DNA of 64,000 nucleotides. Origin: Cricetomys ansorgei. Lineage: Eukaryota > Chordata > Mammalia > Rodentia > Nesomyidae. Location of the stretch: the NCBI GenBank assembly GCA_026225945.1, contig JAMJFZ010004031.1:5636001-5700000 (forward strand), written 5' to 3'. Made by a program: the position numbers and the translations under genes. Positions 1 through 12,100 of this stretch are shown here, one piece after another. The notes beneath the pieces are model-generated. The model did not search any database and had not been told where the DNA came from. It was given only the letters and a program-made list of their open reading frames with translations. How positions within the stretch are numbered: position 1 is the first letter of the stretch; every line of letters begins with the position of its first letter.

Positions 1-139
1 AAACCCACAATCTTAGAGCACACTGTTATTTCCTTGAATGAAGGTGAACAGTACTTGTTTAGAGTGAGGGCACAGAATCAGAAAGGCGTGTCAGAACCGA
101 GAGAGATTGTCACAGCCGTGACTGTACAAGACCTCAGAG
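1..139 (+). CDS. TTN: TTN exon, Fn3 domain A155 (C-terminal part)
   Basis: The exon is cut by the left edge and is read from base 1 in frame 1. It encodes the end of a fibronectin-III domain with the typical F-strand LFRVRAQN, then VTAVTVQDLR. The donor is gtaggt at 140. It ends in phase 1. Confidence 0.95.
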
Positions 140-3100
140 GTAGGTACCGAGTGCCCATATCATAACAAAATGAATGAGAGCATTGAGGATTCAAGATACT
201 TCATCTTCTGCAACCATACGTAAAAATAAATCCCTAATTTCTTTCACGCAGTGTTGCCAACAATTGATCTCTCTACAATGCCTCAAAAGACCATCCATGT
301 TCCAGCTGGCAGACCAATCGAGCTGGTGATACCTATCGCTGGTCGCCCACCTCCTGCTGCCTCCTGGTTCTTTGCTGGTTCTAAACTGAAAGAATCAGAG
401 CGTGTCACAGTTGAAACCCACACTAGAGTCACCAAGTTAACCATCCGTGAAACTACTATAAGAGATACTGGAGAATATACACTCGAACTGAAGAATGTTA
501 CTGGAACTACCTCAGACACTATTAAAGTAATTATTCTTGGTAAGTATGTATGACAGAGTTACAATTTAGTTGCTAGTGGTTAGTCACCAATCTTGATTTG
601 AAGTAAAAGTTCATCTCCTTTTTTCTTTATCTTTCATAGACAAGCCTGGTCCACCGACTGGGCCCATCAAGATTGATGAAATTGATGCTACATCAGTTAC
701 TGTATCCTGGGAACCACCTGAACTGGATGGTGGCGCTCCATTGAGTGGTTACGTGGTAGAACAACGCGATGCCCATCGTCCAGGATGGCTGCCAGTTTCT
801 GAATCAGTGACTAGACCGACATTTAAGTTCACCAGACTCACTGAAGGAAATGAATACGTGTTCCGTGTGGCTGCCACAAACCGCTTCGGGATCGGCTCTT
901 ACTTGCAGTCTGAGGTCATAGAATGCCGAAGCAGCATCAGTAAGTTCTCGGCTCTTCCACCACTCCCCCTGTATTTGACTCCAAACTTAGTCTCCATACA
1001 CCCTGATGTGAAGAAAGAGAGCTTGTAAAATTAACCCCTGGGTTTTCCTAAGGTTTCTCAAAAGCTTGCTCGACAGCCTTCAACAATGTTTGATTTTTTT
1101 TTTTTTAACTTCTTTACTTGGTGGAAAGAAAGGAAAAAGAAAAGGGAGTTAGGGTTGGGGGAAGGATGGAAAGATGGAAGGGGGAAAAAAGGGAGGAAGA
1201 GGAAAAAGCATGCAAGGGAGGGACTCTAGACATCCAATAGAAGAAGGTATAAAATGTGTGCTTAACATTTATAAAATTGAAAAAAAAAATAAGACAGAGC
1301 AAAAATGGAAATAACACAAAGGTGGAGCCACTGGGAAAATGGTCCTTTCTCTTTCAGACCATCTAAAATTACAATACACACAAGCAGGATTTCTTTAATC
1401 GTGTTTTCATATTGCATTTTTCTCTGCCTTGCTGCAGGTATTCCTGGACCTCCTGAAACGTTACAGATATTTGACGTCTCCCGTGATGGCATGACGCTTA
1501 CTTGGTATCCACCTGAAGATGATGGTGGCTCCCAAGTGACCGGATATATAGTGGAACGTAAAGAAGTAAGAGCAGACCGCTGGGTCCGGGTAAATAAAGT
1601 GCCAGTAACAATGACTCGGTACCGCTCCACTGGCCTTATTGAAGGCTTAGAATACGAACATCGTATCACAGCCATTAATGCAAGAGGAAGTGGAAAACCA
1701 AGTCGTCCTTCCAAGCCCATCGTTGCCATGGATCCAATTGGTAAATATATGTAGTATAAGCCAAGTTTATTGAGATACAATTTTTATGTGAAACTCATCC
1801 TTCTGAAGAATACAAAAATGTGGAAAGCAAAAACGCTAACAGTCCACATTTCAACAACACGCTGAATTTGTCAGATGGCACAGTCGATTTATAACCTTGC
1901 AGCAACTGTAACAAGGATATTTTTTGCCCATTTTCTTCCCAGCTCCACCAGGAAAGCCACAAAATCCAAGAGTTACAGATACAACAAGGACATCAGTCTC
2001 CCTGGCCTGGAGTGTTCCAGAAGATGAAGGTGGATCTAAAGTCACAGGATACTTGATTGAAATGCAAAAAGTAGATCAACGTGAATGGACCAAATGTAAC
2101 ACCACCCCAACCAAGATCCGGGAGTATACCCTCACACATCTACCTCAGGGCGCTGAATACAGATTCCGGGTCCTAGCTTGTAATGCTGGTGGGCCTGGGG
2201 AACCTGCTGAGGTACCAGGAACAGTCAAAGTCACAGAGATGCTTGGTAAGATACCTGACTGTTTACTTGCTGCTGGAATTGACTTATGACTTTCTCCCAT
2301 ACTCTCATTCAAAAAGTCTAAATTGTAATCTTTTTTTTCCCCCCTCAGAATACCCTGACTATGAACTTGATGAAAGATACCAGGAAGGTGTCTTTGTTCG
2401 ACAAGGTGGAGTCATCAGACTTACCATACCAATCAAAGGAAAACCATTCCCAATATGTAAATGGACCAAGGAAGGCCAGGATATTAGCAAGCGTGCCATG
2501 ATTGCAACTTCTGAAACACACACTGAGCTTGTGATCAAGGAAGCAGACAGAGATGATTCTGGAACTTATGACTTGGTTCTGGAAAACAAATGTGGCAAGA
2601 AGACCGTTTACATCAAGGTCAAGGTAATAGGAAGTCCCAATACTCCAGAAGGGCCTCTTGAATATGATGACATCCAAGCTCGCTCTGTAAGGGTCAGCTG
2701 GAGACCTCCGGCTGATGATGGTGGTGCTGACATCTTGGGCTACATCCTTGAGAGAAGAGAAGTACCTAAGGCTGCCTGGTATACCATTGACTCCAGAGTC
2801 CGAGGCACATCTCTGGTGGTAAAAGGCCTCAAAGAAAATGTGGAATACCACTTCCGTGTCTCAGCAGAAAACCAGTTTGGCATAAGCAAACCCTTGAAAT
2901 CCGAGGAGCCAGTCATACCAAAGACACCACTGAGTAAGTGCGCTTTCAACCACAAAGCTATGAAAGTTGGTTTGCATGCTTACATTTCCTAAATTAAAAC
3001 CACCAGCTCACAAGACCTGAGATTGCACTCTGATACATGTGTACTTTTCGCTTGTATTTATAGACCCACCAGAACCTCCAAGCAATCCTCCTGAAGTGCT

Positions 3101-6100
3101 TGATGTGACCAAAAGTTCTGTTAGCTTGTCCTGGTCTCGACCTAAAGATGATGGTGGCTCTCGAGTCACAGGCTACTATATTGAACGCAAGGAGACATCC
3201 ACTGACAAGTGGGTCAGACACAACAAAACCCAGATAACCACCACAATGTACACTGTCACCGGCCTTGTTCCTGATGCTGAATATCAATTCCGTATCATCG
3301 CACAGAATGATGTTGGCCTTAGCGAGACCAGCCCTGCTTCTGAACCAGTTGTTTGCAAAGATCCCTTTGGTAAGCAAAGAGTTTCCAAAGGGAATAAAAA
3401 ACAAAGAAGCAAGCCAGTTTTTGCCTTTGCCTTTTTTCCACCAGCAAATCCAGCAAATCTAATTCTTTTCTCAATTATCTTAAATATTTCAGATAAGCCA
3501 AGCCAACCAGGAGAACTTGAGATTCTTTCAGTATCCAAAGACAGTGTCACTCTCCAGTGGGAGAAACCTGAATGTGATGGTGGCAAAGAAATCCTTGGAT
3601 ACTGGGTTGAATATAGACAGTCTGGAGACAGTGCTTGGAAGAAGAGCAATAAGGAACGGATCAAGGACAGGCAGTTCACCATAGGAGGCTTATTAGAAGC
3701 CACTGAATATGAGTTCAGGGTCTTTGCTGAGAATGAGACTGGGCTTAGCCGACCACGAAGAACAGCTATGTCTATAAAGACTAAACTAACATGTAAGTAG
3801 CCTACAGCTCTCCGTTTATGGGTTACAAACAAAACCGATTAAAACTAATTCTTTCTCTACTCTAAGTTAAACTCTTGTAAGCTTTATTGGAACGAAATTC
3901 GATCAATCACTTTGACATAGGTATACATAGAAAACATAAAATAGCTGATAAATTTGCTCAGAAGCCACACCAAATACAAAATGCCAGTAGGAGACGTTAG
4001 GTCCAATTAACCAAGCATTTTTTTGAAACAAGTTCTCCCTCTGAGGCAACAGGCTTTTTGGTTTTTGTTAGCTCTTTGCAAGATTTGGAAGGTGAACAAA
4101 CATACCTCACTTCAGTGAACAAAGGACAAGAATCCTGTAAGCTTATCAAGAGAACTCCTATTCATTCCAAACCTCATAATACATCCTTGATGTCCTCCCA
4201 ATCATAGAGTGAAAAGTCACAGTAGGATGGCGTGCTTGCTTAATCACCATTTTCCATCTGACCCTAGAAAAACAACTTGAAGGAATCTTAGATGTACATC
4301 TATTAAAGCACTAGTCAATAAGATAACTCATTGCTGACATGCACAAACAGATCATACTCACTAGTAATAATGCGTTTAAATATGATCTTTTATCACATAC
4401 AGCTGGAGAGGCCCCAGGAGTACGCAAAGAAATGGCTGATGTGACCACCAAATTAGGTGAAGCTGCTCAACTCTCATGCCAGATAGTTGGAAGGCCCCTG
4501 CCTGACATTAAATGGTACCGATTTGGTAAAGAGCTCATACAAAGCCGGAAGTACAAAATGTCTTCAGATGGGCGCACACATACTCTGACAGTAATGACAG
4601 AGGAACAAGAAGACGAAGGTGTTTATACATGTGTAGCTACCAATGAAGTAGGGAGAAGTAGAAACCAGTAGTAAGCTTCTTCTGCAAGCAGCACCACAGT
4701 TCCATCCTGGTTACCCACTGAAAGAGAAATACTATGGTGCTGTGGGTTCTACACTTCGGCTCCATGTTATGTATATCGGTCGCCCAGTACCTGCCATGAC
4801 TTGGTTCCATGGCCAGAAACTTTTGCAAAACTCAGAAAACATTACTATTGAAAACACTGAGCACTATACTCATCTCGTCATGAAGAATGTCCAACGTAAG
4901 ACTCATGCTGGGAAATACAAGGTCCAGCTCAGCAATGTCTTTGGAACAGTTGACGCCATCCTGGATGTGGAAATACAAGGTATTTTGCTTTTGCTTTCGG
5001 CGGTGGCTTTCTTTTTAGAGATCTCAGGAGACACACTGTGAAACCCACTACAAACGTACTTTCTCCCCACAGATAAACCAGACAAGCCTACGGGGCCGAT
5101 TGTGATTGAAGCGCTCTTGAAGAACTCCGTGGTGATCAGCTGGAAACCGCCCGCTGACGACGGTGGCTCCTGGGTCACTAATTACGTGGTGGAGAAATGT
5201 GAGGCCAAGGAAGGTGCTGAATGGCAATTGGTGTCTTCAGCCATCTCGGTGACAACCTGTAGAATTGTGAACCTCACGGAAAATGCTGGCTATTATTTCC
5301 GGGTCTCAGCTCAGAACACCTTTGGCATCAGCGAGCCCCTAGAGGTCGCCTCCATTGTGATCATCAAGAGTCCATTCGGTGAGTACAACCTGGTCTCTAG
5401 ATCTTCCAGCTGTGCGGTAGAAGTCTATCGCCAATAAATTCTTTGAGCAGACATAAAGTCTGAGAGGAAATGGAAGATTAAGATAAAGTATGATGCTTTT
5501 CTCTCACTTTAATCGAATGTCTCTATGTCTTAAAAGGGAAATGTGTATATCCTATCCCCTTCTTTGCAGCTGCATAAGATTTTGGAATCGTTCTATTTTT
5601 TAAAAAATGATATTTTAAACATGTCAAATCTTTTTATTTTTTAACAGAAAAACCAAGTGTTCCTGGCAGACCAACCATCACTGCTGTCACCAAAGATTCT
5701 TGTGTCGTGGCTTGGAAGCCACCTGCAAGTGATGGAGGTGCAAAGATCAGAAACTACTATCTTGAGAAGCGTGAGAAGAAGCAAAACAAGTGGATCGCTG
5801 TCACGACCGAAGAAATCCGGGAAACCGTCTTTTCAGTGCAAAACCTTATTGAAGGTCTTGAATATGAGTTCCGTGTAAAATGCGAAAACCTAGGCGGAGA
5901 AAGCGAATGGAGTGAGATATCAGAACCCGTCACGCCAATGTCCGATGTCCCGATTCAGGCTCCACATTTCAAGGAGGAGCTGAGAAACCTGAATGTGCGG
6001 TATCAGAGCAATGCCACTTTGGTCTGCAAGGTGACTGGACATCCAAAGCCTATTGTGAAATGGTACAGACAAGGCAAAGAGATCATTGCAGATGGACTCA

Positions 6101-9100
6101 AGTACAGAATTCAGGAATTTAAGGGTGGCTACCACCAGCTCATCATTGCAAGTGTCACCGATGATGACGCCACAGTTTACCAAGTCAGAGCTACCAACCA
6201 AGGGGGATCTGTGTCTGGCACTGCCTCCCTGGAAGTAGAAGGTAAGAACAAACCCATGAACATCAGTCTGGAGTCAGACAACCTATTGTTAATTTGTGGG
6301 GCACAGTACTGTTGAGACTTGCTAAACCGTGTTTCTTTGTTCTTTTACCTTGATATAGTTCCAGCTAAGATACACTTGCCCAAAACCCTCGAAGGCATGG
6401 GAGCAGTTCATGCTCTCCGAGGCGAAATGATCAGCATCAAGATCCCCTTCAGTGGCAAACCAGACCCTGTGATCACCTGGCAGAAAGGACAAGATCTTAT
6501 TGATAATAACGGCCACTACCAAGTGATTGTCACAAGATCCTTCACGTCACTTGTCTTCCCCAATGGAGTGGAGAGAAAAGATGCCGGCTTCTATGTTGTC
6601 TGTGCTAAAAACAGATTTGGGATTGATCAAAAGACAGTTGAACTGGATGTGGCTGATGTTCCCGACCAACCCAGAGGTGTCAAAGTCAGTGATGTCTCGC
6701 GAGATTCTGTCAACTTAACTTGGACTGAGCCAGCTTCTGATGGTGGTAGCAAAATCACCAACTACATTGTTGAAAAATGTGCAACTACAGCGGAAAGATG
6801 GCTCCGTGTGGGACAGGCCCGAGAAACACGCTATACTGTGATCAACTTATTTGGAAAAACAAGTTACCAGTTCCGAGTAATAGCCGAAAATAAGTTTGGC
6901 CTGAGCAAGCCTTCAGAGCCCTCAGAACCAACTGTTACCAGAGAAGATAAGACCAGAGCTTTGAATTATGATGAGGAGGTAGATGAAACCAGGGAAGTCA
7001 CCATGACTAAAGCATCACACTCTAAAACTAAGGAACTCTATGAGAGATACATGATAGCTGAAGACCTTGGGCGTGGTGAGTTTGGAATTGTCCACCGTTG
7101 TGTAGAAACATCCTCAAAGAAGACATTCATGGCCAAATTTGTTAAAGTCAAAGGGACTGATCAGGTATTGGTCAAGAAAGAGATTTCCATTCTAAACATT
7201 GCTAGGCACAGAAACATCTTGTATCTCCACGAATCATTTGAAAGCATGGAAGAATTGGTTATGATCTTTGAATTTATATCAGGACTTGACATATTTGAAC
7301 GCATCAATACAAGTGCCTTTGAACTTAATGAAAGAGAAATTGTAAGCTATGTTCGCCAAGTCTGCGAAGCACTGGAGTTCTTACACAGCCAGAATATTGG
7401 CCACTTTGACATTCGACCAGAAAATATCATTTACCAGACAAGAAAGAGCTCCATTATTAAAATAATAGAATTTGGGCAAGCGCGTCAGCTGAAGCCAGGA
7501 GACAACTTTAGGCTTCTGTTCACTGCCCCTGAATACTACGCCCCTGAAGTCCACCAGCATGATGTTGTCAGCACTGCCACGGACATGTGGTCTCTTGGTA
7601 CACTGGTGTATGTGCTGCTGAGTGGAATCAACCCATTTTTGGCCGAAACTAACCAACAGGTGATTGAGAACATCATGAATGCTGAGTATACTTTCGATGA
7701 AGAAGCATTCAAAGAAATCAGCCTTGAAGCCATGGACTTTGTTGACCGGCTATTGGTGAAAGAGAGAAAGTCTCGCATGACAGCATCCGAGGCACTGCAT
7801 CACCCATGGCTGAAGCAAAGGATAGATGTAGTCAGCACTAAAGTCATCAGAACATTGAAACACCGGCGTTACTACCATACCCTGATAAAGAAAGACCTCA
7901 ATATGGTTGTATCAGCAGCCCGGATCTCCTGTGGTGGTGCGATTCGATCTCAGAGGGGGGTGAGCGTGGCTAAAGTTAAAGTAGCATCCATTGAAATTGG
8001 CCCGGTCTCTGGGCAGATAATGCACGCCATTGGCGAAGAAGGAGGATATGTCAAATATGTATGCAAAATTGAAAATTACGATCAGTCTACCCAGGTGACC
8101 TGGTACTTTGGTGTGAGGCAGCTGGAAAACAGTGAGAAATATGAAATCACCTATCAAGATGGCGTGGCCACTATGTATGTCAAAGACATCACCAAATTTG
8201 ATGATGGTACCTACCGGTGCAAAGTCGTCAACGACTATGGTGAAGACAGCTCATATGCAGAGCTGTTCGTTAAAGGTGTGAGGGAAGTTTATGACTATTA
8301 CTGCCGCAGAACCAAGAAAGTCAAGCGCAGAACAGACGCAATGCGCCTCCTTGAAAGGCCACCAGAATTTACCCTGCCTCTCTATAACAAGACAGTGTAT
8401 GTGGGTGAAAATGTCCGGTTTGGAGTAACTATTACCGTCCACCCAGAGCCTCGTGTGACATGGTATAAATCAGGTCAGAAAATCAAGCCAGGTGACGACG
8501 ACAAGAAATACACATTTGAGTCTGACAAGGGTCTCTATCAATTGACGATCAACAGTGTAACCACAGACGATGATGCTGAATACACTGTTGTAGCAAGGAA
8601 CAAATACGGTGAAGACAGCTGTAAAGCCAAGCTGACTGTGACCTTGCATCCACCTCCAACAGACACCACCCTCAGACCCATGTTCAAGAGGCTCCTAGCA
8701 AATGCCGAATGCCATGAAGGCCAAAGTGTCTGCTTTGAGATCAGAGTGTCTGGCATCCCTGCACCAACATTAAAATGGGAGAAAGATGGGCAGCCGCTGT
8801 CCCTTGGGCCCCAGATTGAAATTGTCCACGAAGGCTTAGATTATTATGCCTTGCACATCAGAGACACTTTACCTGAAGACACGGGTTACTACAGAGTCAC
8901 GGCCACAAACACAGCCGGATCCACCAGCTGCCAGGCTCACTTACAGGTAGAACGCTTGCGATACGTCAAGCAGGAATTCCAGAGTAAGGAAGAACGTGAG
9001 CGACACGTCCAAAAACAGATCGACAAGACACTGAGGATGGCCGAAATTCTTTCTGGAACTGAAACCGTGCCATTGACTGCCGTAGCCCAGGAGGCTCTTA

Positions 9101-12100
9101 GAGAAGCTGCCGTTCTCTACAAACCAGCTGTGAGCACCAAGACTGTCAAAGGAGAATACCGACTCCAGACGGAGGAAAAGAAAGAAGAGAGAAAATTCCG
9201 CATGCCTTACGAAGTCCCAGAGCCCCGCAGGTACAAACAAGCCACGGTAGAGGAGGACCAGCACATCAAGCAGTTTGTGCCTATGTCTGACATGAAGTGG
9301 TATAAGAAGATCCGGGATCAATATGAAATGCCTGGGAAACTTGATAGAGTTGTCCAGAAAAGACCCAAGCGCATCCGCCTTTCAAGATGGGAGCAGTTCT
9401 ATGTGATGCCTCTTCCCCGAATTACAGATCAATACCGACCTAAATGGCGGATCCCCAAACTGTCCCAAGATGATCTGGAAATGGTGAGGCCGGCCCGCCG
9501 GCGTACCCCTTCTCCTGATTATGATGCTTATTACTATCGGCGTAGGAGACGCTCCCTGGGTGACATCTCAGATGAGGAACTCCTCCTCCCCATTGATGAC
9601 TACCTGGCAATGAAAAGGACAGAGGAAGAGAGGCTGCGTCTTGAAGAAGAGCTAGAGTTGGGCTTTTCAGCTTCACCCCCCAGCCGAAGTCCTCCACGCT
9701 TTGAACTCTCTAGCCTGCGGTACTCTTCCCCACCGGCTCATATCAAGGTGGAGGACAGGAGAAGAGACTTCAGATACTCAACCTATCACATCCCTACAAA
9801 GGAGGAAACCAGCACGAGTTATGCAGAGCTGCGGGAACGCCATGCCCAGGCCTCATACAGGCAGCCGAAGCTAAGGCAGAGGATCATGGCTGAGAAGGAG
9901 GATGAGGAGCTGCTGCGGCCAGTGACGACCACCCAGCGTCTCTCGGAATACAGAAGTGAGCTTGACCACATGTCAAAGGAAGAAAGGTCTAAGAAGAAGT
10001 CAAAGCAACGGAGACAAGTGACAGAAATAACAGAAATTGAAGAGGAATATGAAATCTCAAGGCGGGCTCAAAGAGAATCGTCCTCATCTGTATCCAGACT
10101 ACTAAGACGCCGACGCTCCTTGTCTCCGACTTATATTGAGTTAATGAGACCAGTGTCCGAACTGATCCGGTACCATCCACAACCTGCTGAGGAATACGAA
10201 GAGGACACAGAAAGAAGATCTCCCACTCCAGAGAGAACTCGCCCACGTTCTCCCAGCCCTGTGTCTAGCGAGCGATCGCTCTCAAGATTTGAGAGGTCTG
10301 CAAGGTTTGATATCTTCTCCAGATATGAGTCCATGAAAGCTGCCTTAAAGACTCAGAAGACATCAGAAAGGAAGTATGAAGTTTTGAGTCAGCAGCCTTT
10401 CACGCTGGACCACGCCCCTCGAATTACATTGCGGATGCGTTCCCACAGGGTGCCGAGTGGCCAAAACACACGCTTCATCTTAAATGTTCAGTCCAAGCCA
10501 ACTGCTGAGGTCAAGTGGTACCACAATGGAGTGGAACTCCAAGAGAGCAGTAAGATTCATTACACCAATACAAGCGGGGTGCTGACTTTGGAAATTCTGG
10601 ACTGTCACACCGAGGACAGTGGGACCTACCGTGCTGTGTGTACCAATTACAAAGGCGAGGCGATTGACTACGCAACCCTGGATGTAACCGGGGGAGATTA
10701 TACCACCTACGCATCCCGGCGCAGAGACGAGGAGGTTCCCAAGTCAGTCTTCCCTGAACTGACGAAAACAGAGGCGTACGCAGTGTCGTCATTCAAGAGG
10801 ACCTCCGAGATGGAAGCTGCCTCCTCGGTCAGGGAAGTGAAGTCGCAAATGACAGAGACCAGGGAAAGTCTCTCCTCCTACGAGCATTACACCTCCGCAG
10901 AGCTGAAAAGCACTGCATCCTCCGAGGAGAAGTCACTGGAAGAAAAATCCACAGTGAGAAAGATGAAAACAACGCTGGCAGCAAGAATTCTAACAAAGCC
11001 TCGGTCCATCACTGTCTATGAAGGCGAGTCTGCAAGGTTTTCTTGTGACACAGATGGGGAGCCCGTACCAACCGTGACCTGGCTGCGTGAAGGACAAGTG
11101 ATAGGTACAACTGCCCGCCACCAAGTGACCACCACCAAGTATAAATCGACCTTCGAGATCTCTTCAGCGCAGGCTTCCGATGAGGGCAGCTACAGCGTGG
11201 TGGTAGAAAACACTGACGGGAAGCAAGATGCGCAGTTCACGTTGACCGTGCAAAAGGCCCGGGTTATTGAAAAGACTGTGACGTCACCACCCAGAGTCAA
11301 GTCCCCAGAGCCTCGGGTGAAGTCCCCAGAAACAGTGAAGTCTCCCAAAAGAGTGAAATCTCCCGAACCAGTGACTCCGCATCCAAAAGCTGTGTCACCC
11401 ACAGAGACAAAGCCAACCCCGACAGAGAAGACTCAACAGCTCCCAGTCTCTGCCCCACCAAAAATAACTCAGTCCCTGAAAGCAGAAGCTTCTAGAGATA
11501 TTGCAAAGCTGACCTGTGCGGTTGAAAGCAGCGCACTGTGTGCAAAAGAGGTCACCTGGTATAAAGACGGCAAGAAACTCAAGGAAAACGGGCATTTTCA
11601 GTTTCATTACTCAGCAGATGGTACCTACGAACTCAAAATTCATAACCTTAGTGAATCTGATCGTGGAGAGTATGTTTGTGAGGTCTCTGGTGAAGGAGGA
11701 ATTTCTAAAACCAGCTTCCAGTTCATTGGACAATCCTTCAGGAGTATCCATGAGCAAGTATCAAGCATAACAGAAACTAAGAAATCCACTCAGAAAACTG
11801 CTGAGTCGGCAGAAGCCAAGAAATCAGCTCAGAAAGCTGCCGAGTCAGCAGAGGCCAAGAAAACGGAGTCGGCAGAAGCCAAGAAACAGGAACCAAAAAC
11901 TCCTGAATCAATTTCCTCAAAGCCAGTAATTGTTACTGGACTGCAGGACATAACAGTTTCTTCAGACAGCATTGCTAAATTTACAGTTAAAGTTACTGGA
12001 GAGCCCCAGCCAACTGTCACCTGGACAAAGGATGGAAAGGTAACCAGTTCTAAAATGTCCTTTAGCTGTTTTCTAGAAAACTCTAATGCCTCCCCTCCCC

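Noticed and set aside
1262..3404. Antisense open frames of 100-180 codons opposite titin exons
   Set aside because: They are shadows of the repeated, GC-balanced titin coding exons and resemble no protein.
4339..4671. A short titin form ending at TAG 4669-4671
   Set aside because: The downstream bases of the same exon encode a full conserved Ig domain in the +1 frame up to a proper donor, so the stop comes from an inserted base and is not a designed terminus.
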